From assembly GCA_018806915.1 (NCBI GenBank), contig JAGKQI010000064.1, positions 558,001-622,000 on the forward strand: a stretch of 64,000 bases of DNA, read 5' to 3'. Shown piece by piece: positions 1 to 10,509 of this stretch. Below the pieces are notes generated by a model. That model saw nothing but the letters and a program-made list of their open reading frames with translations. It had not been told where the DNA came from and searched no databases. Made by a program: the position numbers and the translations under genes. Numbering within the stretch: the stretch's first letter is position 1; every line of letters begins with the position of its first letter. Source of the stretch: Phytophthora colocasiae (Eukaryota; Oomycota; Peronosporomycetes; Peronosporales; Peronosporaceae).

Positions 1-41
1 GTAAATGTGTCATTGTTCCGCCACAAACTATGGCTCCTCAC

Positions 42-389
42 CTTGCCCGACTGGTTAAACATGCCATCGTCAGGCTTGCCCTCCAGGTCCAGCGTGCTAA
101 CTAGAGCCAGCGTGAACTTCTCGTTCTGACGCAGACGGTAGACCTCCGAGTTGATGTCCAGCGTCAGCTCCAGCTCATACGACACACCCTTGCACACCAC
201 ACGGGTCACTGTATCAAACAATAAAAGTGTACCAACGTTTAGCATCATAACTCAACATTCTGAGCGAATAAAACGACGGGAAAAGCGCCATTATATAAAG
301 CAGAAAAGATACATTCCTTTGTCGAACTTCTTGCCATCCGGGTTAAGCTGCCGCACCTCAAAGATATCCTCAAACAGTTCCGTCGCCAT
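42..389 (-). CDS. RPB8: RNA polymerase I/II/III shared subunit RPB8 (RPABC3), partial
   Basis: This is the 5' part of the shared small subunit of all three nuclear RNA polymerases; it continues beyond the left edge. Exon 1 (389 to 317) encodes an N-terminus with the family pattern LFEDIFEV-x4-NPDGKKFD. Exon 2 (208 to 42) continues with VTRVVC, LTLDINSEVYRL, LALVSTL and a GKPDDGMFN segment corresponding to the conserved DDGxxN turn. Exon 2 appears to stop at a GTGAGG donor at 41, so the last 41 bases are probably intron. The intron between exons (316 to 209) has a normal AG acceptor, but the only in-frame donor reads GAATGT instead of GTATGT (see findings). It is divergent from Rab11 across about 300 bp. 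The family assignment is strong; the splice details are inference. Confidence 0.85.
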
Positions 390-1429
<1,040 letters not shown>

Positions 1430-1657
1430 GCTCTGGGCGATGGAAGGCGAAGAGATAAAGGCACAGCCATGTAACAAGCGAAGGAGAGTTCAACTTGGCA
1501 CTGCAATACACTCGAGTTTAAGCTTACCACGCCACGTACGTCGATGTAGCACCGCACTGCAACGTCTGACACTTTTTGTCGTCACTTTGTGTTTTTAGTC
1601 CCATTTGTGATTTAGTCTGATAGATTTAGCTATCGATGACCATTTTACCAAACACTG

Positions 1658-2512
1658 ATGGCCAACAAGAAGCGTAGTCGTCCGAAAGCCACTCCGGCTG
1701 TACGTGCACGATCGTTCGCTTTTATAATATTTCAATGCGTGTTAATACTTATTGTGTATGTTTGCAATAATCTGAAGCAGTTGGAGGTGAAGAATGTCGC
1801 GTCATCTGAGCAAAAACCCAAGAAGAAGGCTAAGTTCGCATTCTCCAAGACACTGACGACCGATGCGAAAGTTAAAGCAACGGCTGCCAATGAATCCAAG
1901 GATATCAATAAGGAAGAGCAACCTCCAGTGAAAAATGTTGTTGACGATTCTCGTTCGGAAGGTGCTAAGAAGAAGAAAAAGAAGAAGAAAAACAAAAACT
2001 CGGAAGCAGCAAATGATGCTGCTAAGGAGGAGTTGAAGAAGAAACCAAAGGTTAAAGACACTGGAATCGACGATTTATTTGCTTCACTAAAGAAGGAGAA
2101 GCAGAAGAAAAGTATTGCTGAAGAGCAACAGAAACTGGCTGAGGAGGAGGAACAACGTCGAGAAAAGAAGGAGAAGGAGCGATTGCAGCAGCAGATCAAG
2201 AAACTCGAGGCTCAAAGTACGTCCGAGTGGAAAGTAACTATGCTGATTGTTATCTAATTCTGTGCTTGTTGTTTATACAGACACAAACTCCTCCGCTGTT
2301 GGCCTCAATCCCGACCCGCGACCTGGTATGGTTATTTTTTCTACTACATGTAGTACGATCTTGTGATTTTTTTAATATCTAACTCTCTTAATGAATTGCT
2401 TCCAGTTCGCTACGACGAAGACGGACTGCCCATTTACACAGAAGCTTCGTTGCAAATTGGCAAGGGCGGCACCACCAAGGATTGTCCATTCGACTGCTGG
2501 TGTTGTTTCTAG
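1658..2512 (+). CDS. DUF1764-domain lysine-rich protein
   Basis: This small, highly basic and acidic protein ends in the DUF1764 signature: DEDGLPIYTEASLQIGKGG followed by CPFDCWCCF at the C-terminus. The function of the family is not established; the lysine-rich body suggests a nuclear or nucleolar protein. Proposed exons are 1658-1699, 1781-2216, 2281-2325 and 2406-2512. Intron 1 (GTACGT...AAGCAG, 81 bp) is a multiple of three, so the sequence reads open through it; the hydrophobic segment it would encode looks like intron rather than a membrane helix. Introns 2 and 3 are needed to reach the conserved C-terminus. Intron 3 carries a TACATGTA palindrome at 2345. Confidence 0.8.
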
Positions 2513-2685
2513 GCGCAGTTGAATATTGGTTTCACGATACAAACCTTTGACGCACTGCACTGTGGATGGGGCTTGATCTGACTTGCTGGCATCCTAACTT
2601 GCTGCTTCTAAATAACTGCAACAAATTCATGTTTTCTACCACTTTCATTTTTTACATTCCCGCCAAATTTCCGAAAAGTCGCACA

Positions 2686-3057
2686 ATGGAGCATCGGCCG
2701 CTAAAGCGCGTGCTGGACGAAGCCCCACCGCTATCCAAGCAACCGAAGATATGTCCAAGCGAAGAGCCAATACCTTCCACCTCAAATACGTTCGTAACGA
2801 CCCCCAGTGCCATTGAAATCCGCGCATTCGGTTTGGAAGACCGCGCGGAAGCCATCATCGCCCGAGGCAAAGAAAGTTGGACGCTTGCAAACTTGTCCAA
2901 GTGGCGTCACGACACTTTTGACAATGCTGCCAATAGTACAAACACTCTAGGAAGTGGTAGACTCAATAGCAAGGAGTATTTACGGCAACGACAACGCGCG
3001 TACAGACATCAGTGTCTTGCCTCCAGTAGAGATCAACATAAACAAGCGGAGTCGTAA
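2686..3057 (+). CDS. Hypothetical protein, 123 aa
   Basis: This open frame lies between two clear genes and has a plausible start at 2686 (ACAATGG context). It begins MEHRPLKRVLDEAPPLSKQPK and is followed by a Ser/Thr-rich stretch, then a more structured segment (AIEIRAFGLEDRAEAIIARGKESW) and a basic tail (SKEYLRQRQRAYRHQ). It has no signal peptide and no membrane segment. The sequence is low in complexity only at the N-terminus. I do not recognise a family. It converges with the TXNDC9-like gene, with only about 85 bp between the stop codons. An upstream in-frame ATG at 2566 is less likely because it adds a hydrophobic leader read from the spacer. Confidence 0.5.
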   Translation: MEHRPLKRVLDEAPPLSKQPKICPSEEPIPSTSNTFVTTPSAIEIRAFGLEDRAEAIIARGKESWTLANLSKWRHDTFDNAANSTNTLGSGRLNSKEYLRQRQRAYRHQCLASSRDQHKQAES

Positions 3058-3142
3058 TACAACCCCCAATTAGGCAGCGATACAGCGTAACTATTTCATA
3101 TTTTGTCCCAAGTGTCTTCGTGGACAGTGAATTTCCGTCCAA

Positions 3143-3868
3143 TTAGTCGTCGTCTTCCTCCAGGTCGCTGTCGTAGAAGATGCTCTGACGGATACTGTTG
3201 ATCCGCTCCTGGTCCAGCTGCTGCTTCGCTGCAATGGGGTTGTTTTCTGATGCATAGGCTCCTCCACAGTCATCACTTGGGCTTTCTGGCTCCGGTCCTT
3301 CATACGTCAACACCTTGTGCAGACTCAAGTAGTAGGCCAAGAAAGCAGTGGAGAACTTGTCGGTGCCTCCCAATTCGTCCAAACCTTGCACCATTTTCTC
3401 CACTTTCTGCTTACTGACTAGTGCAATACATGGGATCATCCAGACACCCAACTTATCCACTAAATACTCTGCTTTTTCAGCGTTGATGCGAGCGAATTTC
3501 GTCTCAAGGTGGTGTGGAGCTAAACGTGCCAAATGACCATCCACAAGCTGGCAGAAGGCATTGGCAGGCGTGAAGAAGTGCACCACGACTTTGTCGCTCT
3601 TCTTCATCGTCTCGAAGAACTCGTGGGTGTCTGCAATGGTCGAATACTCGCCGTGGCCCTGCGCACACAGCTCCTGCGTCTTGCGCGCCTTCTGCTGCAT
3701 GGCCTGAAGTCGCTTTTCACGTAAACGTTCCAGTTCGTCGTCGTCTGCCTCCTCGAGCTTCTTGATAGTCTCGTCCAGCTTCTGATCCTTCTGATCCAGA
3801 GTCTCCAGCACCTTCTCTCCGATCATACTGGCCACCATCTCGGCCTGCGCAGCGGACGTCGACGCCAT
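3143..3868 (-). CDS. TXNDC9: TXNDC9 / phosducin-like protein (PLP3-type)
   Basis: This 241-residue protein belongs to the thioredoxin-domain 9/phosducin-like 3 family, cofactors of the CCT chaperonin in tubulin and actin folding. An N-terminal coiled coil (residues about 25-65, rich in K, E and L) precedes a thioredoxin fold at about 75-190. The family block is clear: VHFFTPANAFCQLVDGHLA, LETKFARINAEKAEYLV, LGVWMIPCIAL, LDELGGTDKF. As in the family, the redox CxxC is reduced to a single Cys (FCQLVD), so it is not a disulfide reductase. The acidic C-terminus (SDLEEDDD) is typical. It appears to be a single exon. Confidence 0.9.
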   Translation of the reverse strand: MASTSAAQAEMVASMIGEKVLETLDQKDQKLDETIKKLEEADDDELERLREKRLQAMQQKARKTQELCAQGHGEYSTIADTHEFFETMKKSDKVVVHFFTPANAFCQLVDGHLARLAPHHLETKFARINAEKAEYLVDKLGVWMIPCIALVSKQKVEKMVQGLDELGGTDKFSTAFLAYYLSLHKVLTYEGPEPESPSDDCGGAYASENNPIAAKQQLDQERINSIRQSIFYDSDLEEDDD

Positions 3869-4081
3869 TACGGTCGGATCTCGTTTTTGTATGGAGGCGA
3901 CTTAGGTAGGATTGAAAGGAGATGATTGGCTAAAAAGAAGGTTAGAAAAATTACAGATATAACACAAATGTGACGAGGCAAATGAAAATGGCTACAAAGT
4001 TGACAAGTTGGGTTAACACGGGTTGAATTGAAAATGGTTGTCTCCAAGGACACATCGACGTGCAAGAATGAATGTAGCAAT
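3869..4081. other. Spacer
   Basis: This short region lies between two minus-strand genes, upstream of TXNDC9. It is AT-rich and no further gene was seen. Confidence 0.4.
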
Positions 4082-5017
4082 CTATAACGCGCGTTCGTTC
4101 TCGTAGTCGATGAGACGCTGGATTAGCTCCTTCTTCTGGCCCTGAGTAGACAAGTCCCGCTCTTTCAGCTTCTCCTTGAGGACTGCTGGTTTGAGCGCCT
4201 TGATAGCACGCGCATCCAGAGGTTCATCTACAATTGTAATTTGACAAGTTAATGTGAATGTCCATACAACGCACGATAAGGAATTAAAAACATAGCGAAC
4301 GCACCATCGTCCTTCACTTCCACCTTCTTCTTGGCCTTCTCGCGCTCAGCAGCAGCTGCATTAATTCACAACAATCAAGAAGATCAGTAAAAAAAACTAC
4401 TACAGGTCAATCAATGTCACTGTACACGTACCAGCCTCCTCCTCTTTCTTACGCTGCTCAGCCTCTTCACGACGACGCTTCACCTCCTTCAACCTGGCCA
4501 AGTCCTTCTTAGCCTCGTCCGTCTCACCAGCCAAATGTTTCTTCAAGTAGTAAGCAGCAGCACGTTCCTTCTCAATAGCCTCACGCTCTCGTCGACTAAG
4601 CTGCTGTGGAGCGGCGTTCTCGTCCATGTCCTTTGCCTTCATGACCTTGTTGGATTTCTTCTTGGAGTTTGGGTTCTGCGTCTTGGCAATAGCAGCAAAG
4701 CCCACCTTCTTCTTCTCCTGTTGCACTGTAGGACCATCGGCCTTGTTGCTGAAACCGAAAAGGGAATTGGTCTGTACGCGCTCGAAAGCCACCAGCTCCT
4801 CTCCTTCTTCATCTGAGCTGCTCTCGTCCTCTGAGTCGTCGCTTCCTTCCTCTCCGTCATCACGACGGGCCTTGCGCTTCTGCTCCTCCTGTTCGTCACG
4901 CAGCGTCATCTCCTCGAGGGACGTCACGAACTTACGGGCCGTTCCCTTCTCACGTTTCTTGCGGCCCTTGCCTCCCGCTGCACCAGGTTTTCCTCCAGAT
5001 TTGCCAGTGTCCCTCAT
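4082..5017 (-). CDS. PP28/PDAP1-like phosphoprotein with C-terminal SAP-like motif
   Basis: The predicted 260-residue protein is built from three exons: 5017-4432, 4355-4305 and 4227-4082. Both introns are GT-AG and phase 1, and the joined frame stays open. The N-terminus is Gly/Lys-rich (residues 1-30), followed by an acidic Ser/Asp/Glu stretch (about 52-75). Residues about 138-195 carry the casein-kinase substrate PP28 block: QLSRREREAIEKERA, then KHLAGETDEAKKDLARLKEVKRRREEA. Exon 3 encodes LDARAIKALKPAVLKEKLKERDLSTQGQKKELIQRLIDYE, which has the helix-turn-helix pattern of a SAP nucleic-acid binding motif. Animal PDAP1 proteins end without such a motif, so this could be a lineage-specific fusion. 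A nuclear or RNA-related role is inference. Confidence 0.8.
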
Positions 5018-5259
5018 TATGGTCTTCTAGATAAGTTACAGCTACAAGTAGTGACGGACTTTGGTTGGCGTCGGTCTCCTCTCCCAGGAATGAGATGGTG
5101 GTGTCAGCCTGCACTACCAGAACGAGGTTTTTTTCAAAACATCCCTTTACAAGAGCAAATAACCTCGATATTCATATGGTATATCGGTTTTAAACCGGTA
5201 TACACAAGACGAACAAGTGACCTTCACTTTCGGATACGAAAAAATTCTCTTTTAACACC
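5018..5259. promoter_or_regulatory. Divergent promoter region PP28-like / double thioredoxin
   Basis: This 240-bp divergent spacer contains TATCGGTTTTAAACCGGTATAC (about 5182-5203), another copy of the CCGGT motif seen upstream of RPB8/Rab11 and the QCR8-like gene. No gene was seen. A regulatory role is inferred. Confidence 0.35.
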
Positions 5260-6461
5260 ATGGCAGCGACTGTAAGTTCTGATGAATCTGTAGAATTCGT
5301 AGCCCACTATGCACTAACTCCTTGTCTCGTGCAATTAGATCTGTATTGGAGGGGTCTGCATCCCTGTGTACGCACTGCTGCCGTTCGCGCTTATGTTGCT
5401 GCAGGGATTCTGGAACTGGTTCCGCAAGAATGTACTGGGTCAAGACGACGCAAAGATTCCTGAAAATGTAGGGTCATCGACCCTAGTTACTGGATATTTT
5501 TCGCTTTAATTATTGACTTTCTCTGCTAATATTTATTTGTTAGTCTCGTGTGATCCACGTGACGTCTGAGCAACAGTTCAAAGAGCTCGTTGGCAAGGGC
5601 AAGACGACCAAACGCTCGGTGGTGGTGGACTTTACAGCCACGTGGTGCGGCCCGTGTCGCTACATCAGTCCTGTGTACCACGAACTAAGTGCCAAGTATC
5701 CGTGCACCATCTTCCTCAAAGTGGATGTGGACGAGCTTAAGTCTGTGTCCCAAGGATGTGGAGTGACCGCCATGCCGACATTTCAGTTCTTCCGCAGTGG
5801 TGTCAAGTGCGACGAGATGCGCGGGGCGGACAGGAACGGGCTGGAAACGCTTATTCAGAAACACTACATGGAGGTGGAGCTGCCAGAGGACGAGAAGCCG
5901 GTGATTGAGGCTGAGGAGAAGAAAGTGAATGGAAGCAGCGAGGGACTGCGTCAACGTAAGCTACAGGTGACGAATGTGGAAACGGAGGAGCAGTGGGAGC
6001 AGCTTATGAAGCAGAACCAGGAATCAAATACTGCGGTGCGTTGGATGTTTTCGTTGTTAATGCGGGAGCAGCAATTTTACTCGTGTATGTTGTATTTGGT
6101 ACAGTTGGTGGTGGACTTTTGGGCGACGTGGTGCAAGCCGTGTGTGGAGATCTCGCCGTTCTTCGAGGAGCTTAGCGGCCGGTTCGCCACAACCGTATTC
6201 GCACGTGTTGACGTCGATGAGCTTGAGGTAAGACTGGAGAGTCTGATTCTGAAGCTTGTAGTTGCAGGTAGTATGTATATGGTGCTTGGATATCTGACTG
6301 ACGACTCGATGGTTGCTGTGATGTCTGTGCAGAGCGTGGCTGAGGATTTTAATGTATCGTCATTGCCTAGTTTCAAGGTGTTTAAGGGCGGTAAGGTTGT
6401 GGATGAGCTAAACGGAGCGATCAAGAGTGCTCTGGAGAGTATGGTCGCCAAACATGCCTAG
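5260..6461 (+). CDS. Membrane-anchored double thioredoxin-domain protein (copy 1)
   Basis: This is a five-exon gene: 5260-5271, 5339-5467, 5544-6035, 6105-6227 and 6333-6461, all with GT-AG introns and in frame, giving 294 residues. Exon 2 encodes a hydrophobic stretch (CIGGVCIPVYALLPFALMLL) followed by WNWFRKNVLG, a likely membrane anchor that resembles the N-terminus of C18orf32/UPF0729 proteins. The first thioredoxin domain has WCGPC at residues 81-85 and a cis-Pro region (VTAMPTFQFF). The second has WCKPC at 220-224 and VSSLPSFKVF. Both active sites keep both cysteines, so two redox domains are expected. It lies immediately upstream of a tandem paralogue with the same intron positions. 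Confidence 0.85.
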
Positions 6462-7007
6462 AACTGATGCGCATAGGGATCGTGCTAAGAAAATGAATAC
6501 GATTGATTCACAACTACATGTGCCCGGATGGTATTGGAGAGGGCAAGTACAGCACTACTCGATGGTCATCCACTAACTTCATGCAAGGTGCAGCTACCAC
6601 CTCAGGTTTCTCGGGGTTGAAAGTCTGATAACGACTGTAGATCTGTAGATGGCAAGCGTTCTGGGACAGCATACCTCACGTCGACTTGAATTGTGTTCAC
6701 TATAGACCCCTGCGTATGTACATGCTCGCAGTGCATGCTTGGATACCAACGACGGCATCAAGGACTTTACTGTGGGATTCAAGTTTAAAATCTCCTTCAT
6801 TGAAGAAATCTTAACCGTTAGATAATATCTAATAGATATCCCAGCGGAGTCGCTGTCGTAGCTTGGAGCAGCAAACCCGTCGCGCCTGTTCCGCGCAAGA
6901 CCGAGCAATGGTCTCTAGTCGCTACGTCGTCGCCCATCTTTGCCGTTGGGGTAGAGCACACCAGTATCTGATTTTCCAGCGCCCGTTAGAGCGACGCGAT
7001 CTATCCA
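6462..7007. other. Spacer between tandem thioredoxin genes
   Basis: No gene was recognised. An upstream exon equivalent to the membrane anchor of copy 1 was sought here and not found. The region probably holds the promoter and 5' leader of copy 2. Confidence 0.35.
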
Positions 7008-8181
7008 ATGTCACAAGGCTGCTGGGGCTGGTTCCTGCGCAACGTGCTGCGCCAAGACGACGAGTATGTCCCCATCAACGTGCGTGTGCTTCTCTCGTGT
7101 TGCGTGCTTCTCTTGCGTCTCCAGACAGCAATCGCTGCTGTCGTGGCGACGTAGGTATCCCCCCCCCCCTGCTTGATTCTGTCCATCGACTCAGCATCTC
7201 TTGTGTCTTGTAGAGTCGCGTGATCCACGTGACTTCGGAGCATCGATTTAAGGAGCTAATCAATGCAAACAAACGCTCGGTAGTCGTGGACTTCTCCGCG
7301 TCGTGGTGCAATCCATGTCGATACATCAGTCCTGTGTATCACGAGCTAAGTGCCAAGTACACGTGCACTGTTTTCCTCAAAGTGGATGTGGACGAACTCC
7401 AATCCGTGGCCAAGAGCTACGGGGTGAGGTCCATGCCGACGTTCCAGTTCTTCCGTGACGGTGTCAAGTGTGACGAGATGCGCGGTGCAGACAGGAACGG
7501 GCTGGAGGCGCATATCCAGAAGCATTACGTGGATCTGGAGCTTCCTGAAGATGAAACTGATGGCAAATTGCTGTCCCTCGAGGGTCTACGCCCCCACAAG
7601 TCACATGTTGTGACGGTGACCACCGAGAAGCAGTGGAAGCAGCTCTTGAAGCAAAACCGAGGGACGAACAAGGCGGTACGTTGAGTAGTAGATCGAGTAC
7701 CAATGTAGCACCGTCTTATATCATGGTTTGATGCTTTTGTTGCAGTTGGTAGTGGACTTCTGGGCGACGTGGTGCAAGCCCTGCGTGGAGATCGCACCGT
7801 TCTTCGAGGAGTTAAGCTGCCGGTTCCCCGCAGCTGTGTTTGCCCACCTGGAGGTTGATGAGCTCGAGGTAAGACACTCTTCCTGGTGTTGCAGAAGCAC
7901 ATTACTCCTCGCACCTGCAACGCCGTGTCTCTTTGGCACATGGCTGCATTTCTTCAAGAATGATGGTTGTGGTGCAACATGGCAGGACTAATCGAATACA
8001 TGTGGTGCTGCTTTTGATGTCGCAGAGCGTGACGGCAGAGTTCGACGTGTCCTCGCTCCCCTGCTTTAAGGTGTTTAAGGATGGCAAGGAGGTGGACGAT
8101 GTGGATGGAGCAATCCGCGGAGCACTGGAGCGCATGGTTGCCAGGCACTACGGCGTTGCCACTGCCGCCGCGAGTTGCTGA
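7008..8181 (+). CDS. Double thioredoxin-domain protein (copy 2)
   Basis: This tandem paralogue of the preceding gene has exons at 7008-7079, 7214-7675, 7746-7868 and 8026-8181, encoding 270 residues. Intron positions match copy 1. The start at 7008 (MSQGCWGWFLRNVL) is the first ATG after an in-frame TAG at 6987, so the membrane-spanning part present in copy 1 appears to be missing unless an unseen upstream exon supplies it. The first active site is WCNPC (residues 55-59) and the second WCKPC (187-191). Domain 1 is closer to copy 1 than domain 2, and the C-terminus adds about 10 residues. A soluble counterpart of copy 1 is the simplest reading. Confidence 0.8.
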
Positions 8182-9284
8182 CCGCCTGGCCCTCACGCAC
8201 AGACAACGGAGACCACATGGGTGATGTCTCATAATATATTACAAGTGTTCCCCTTCACTTTTTTCATCGTCTTCAACATGCACTTGAGATCTCTGGCCCG
8301 AAGCCAGCCAGCTCCATCGCCACTAATAATGCAACTTGCCGTGCCATCATCGCTGCAACTTGCCGTGCCTGTCGTCGACATGCTTGCATGTCAATTCTGA
8401 GGTGTCCGTGGCGCTCGTCGATTTGCTTGTGCCCGCTCAAACGAGCAGACACTCCGGTAAAGCCCGGGCGGTGCCAGCCCAGGCTCTGTGCCGAGTTTAT
8501 GACAGTGGGGACTGCGCTTCGCAGTGGGGTAATCAATGTCTAGGGCTGAATCGTAAACAGCTAATTTGTGAAGGCTAAAGGGATAAAGTTACCTAAATTT
8601 GTGTTACGGAATGTGTTTCGGTGCACAAGTACATGTACAAGTACACGTAGAATTAATGCTAGGCATCGACAGCACGCACCCTAGCTGCTTGTTGCACCAT
8701 GATTTAACAAAAGGTATAAGTGCATAGTATCTTTTCGGAGTTCGGTGTCGTCTAGTCAAAGATCAATTCAAAAGATCTATCGGCAACGTCCTGGATTTTG
8801 GCGATGCAGCGAAAAGCATTTCCCCGAGCTGATACAGTACACGAGTATTACTGGAGTGCACGATAACGTTTAGGACCGCGAGCTGTAGTAAACTCAAGCT
8901 CGCCGCCCTAATTTTTTTTCCACGCCGACACGAAAGTATCCATACGAAAGTGGATATTTTCCAACAATTCACTTCGTTGGCAGTACATACTGTACACTGT
9001 ACACTTTACCAACTCAATCATGACATTGCCACTGGCAAATCGACTTCGATACGATGGTACATGTAATTCACGTACTTCCGATATATTATCAGGCCAGCAA
9101 AAACTCAATTGTGAAGCGAACTTGAGGGAAGGGGATTAATTCCGAGTACCAGTGGCCGGATCCCGAGTACACCAACCGACTTTGAGAGGTTTTGCAAAAC
9201 GAATTGAGGTCAGTTCGTACCGGTACTTTTGCGGTTTTACTAGCTCACAACGACTCGAGACGGAGCACGCGGGCTTAGCAACGC
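8182..9284. other. Intergenic, no gene seen
   Basis: This is a repeat-like spacer after the thioredoxin pair. It contains TACATGTA palindromes at 8630 and 9058 and a short hairpin-forming ACTGCGCTTCGCAGT at about 8512. No credible coding region was found. Confidence 0.4.
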
Positions 9285-9780
9285 TGCCGATGGATCAAGC
9301 GAAGGCGAAGCCGGAGCGGGCTTAGGGTCTGCACTCGCGAGCGTAGCGAGCCGCTAGGGGTGGCTGGGATCGCGCGCAGCGCGCAGGTGGGTTGTAAAGG
9401 GCAGCAGAGAGAGGACAAGCGCGGTGGAGAACGCTGGCTGGTGGTTTAATGCTCCGTGTGCGAAGCACACGGGCTTAAACCCCAGCGCTGTCGACGGATC
9501 AAGCGCAGGCGAAGCCGGAGCGGGCTTAGGGTCTGTACTCGCGAGCATAGCGAGCCGCTAGGGGTGGCTGGGATCGCGCGGAGCGCGTAGCTGGGCAGTA
9601 AAGGACAGCAGAGAGAGGACAAGCGCGGTGGAGAACGCTGGCTGGTGGTTTAATGCTCCGTGTGCGAAGCACACGGGCTTAAACCCCAGCGCTGTCGACG
9701 GATCAAGCGAAGGCGAAGCCGGAGCGGGCTTAGGCTGGCGGTTTAACGCTCCGTGTGCGGAGCACGCGGGCTTAAACCCC
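9285..9780. repeat. GC-rich tandem repeat (about 204-bp period) with strong hairpins
   Basis: There are two and a half units of a tandem repeat, recognisable by GATCAAGCG-AGGCGAAGCCGG at about 9292, 9494 and 9700. Each unit contains an imperfect 39-nt stem-loop, at 9443-9481, 9647-9685 and 9740-9778. Its outer arms are GGTTTAA and TTAAACC and its inner stem is GTGTGC-GAA-GCACAC. The third unit is shortened, with hairpin spacing 204 and then 93 bp. Other short palindromes (CTCGCGAG, GCGCGCAGCGCGC) occur between the hairpins. The minus-strand frame stays open through the repeat but reads as repeat, not as a known protein. Confidence 0.75.
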
Positions 9781-9884
9781 AGTATTACGGACAATAAATG
9801 AGTTAAATTAATGAATGCTTCGTTATGGCTGACTAACGGAAATTCCCGATTAATACCCCGGGCACTATTTAATAGTACCCTCCC

Positions 9885-9968
9885 AAAATCCAAAAGGTTA
9901 CTCTGTATTGCCGAAAGGTTACTCTGTATTGCCGAAGGTTACTCTGTATTACCGAAAGGTTACTCGTC
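9885..9968. repeat. Short tandem repeat, about 21 bp unit
   Basis: There are about three and a half copies of a unit reading GGTTACTCTGTATTGCCGAA, just inside the left inverted repeat of the TIR element. The sequence is nearly identical between copies except for a one-base length difference. Confidence 0.8.
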
Positions 9969-10217
9969 GAGCAGGGCAGTATCATCAAGAGCATCGTGCA
10001 GCTCGTCCAGATTAAAGTTTCCTACGTTCTCAGGGTCCTCGTGATCTTCGTCAGCGGCTTCCCAGCTTGTACGGAATCGCTCACCGTAGACGTCGTGCTT
10101 TTCAATATGCCAGTCCAGGTAGCTGTCTGTAAAGCCAGCAGCAGCGACGGAGTTGATGACAGTAGTATCTTGCCATGCCTTTCTTACCCACTCACAAACT
10201 ACAGCTACCGACGGCAT
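9960..10217 (-). pseudogene. Transposase C-terminal fragment (DDE, pogo/Tigger-like)
   Basis: This 85-codon open frame contains a WVRKAWQDT-x2-NSVAAAGF segment and an acidic tail. The pattern W-V-x2-A-W-x(n)-S-x3-A/C-G-F resembles the end of pogo/Tigger-type DDE transposases. It lies entirely within the inverted-repeat element and lacks any catalytic core, so it is a remnant. The family assignment is tentative. Confidence 0.4.
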
Positions 10218-10509
10218 ACGCGGGTTGCCGAAGCGAGCGTGCTCGACCTTGTCGCTCTCCTTCTACGCAATGATCTCCATGTAGAGTAGGTTTTTGAACG
10301 TCTTGTAGATGCCAATATCATGGGAATTCTTGACGGCATTTTGCTGAATGAGCGTTGCTGGTATAGGACAGACGCACACCTGTAGACAGTGCTAGTGAAT
10401 TGCTGGCGCTGCAACAAAATAGCTGGTCACTTGTGTTGAAGGTTACGATCGGGTTACCCTCGGAGGGCACTATTCGGGTAGAGGGTATTAATCGGGAATT
10501 TCCGTTAGT

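Larger units (their letters stand above)
9832..10509. mobile_element. 678-bp TIR DNA transposon, non-autonomous
   Basis: The two ends are inverted repeats of about 48 bp: the left end (9832-9883) begins ACTAACGGAAATTCCCG and the right end (10462-10509) is its reverse complement with few differences. The interior holds a minus-strand open frame (9960-10217) that looks like the C-terminal end of a DDE transposase. No target-site duplication is obvious at the ends. The element is too short to be autonomous. Confidence 0.7.

Noticed and set aside
1700..1780. N-terminal transmembrane helix in the DUF1764 protein
   Set aside because: The hydrophobic segment coincides with a GTACGT...AAGCAG 81-bp intron; reading through it is likely an artefact of its length being a multiple of three.
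9285..9780. Minus-strand open frames with repeated KPAPASPxLDPSTALGFKPVC
   Set aside because: The apparent protein repeat simply follows the tandem DNA repeat and its hairpins.
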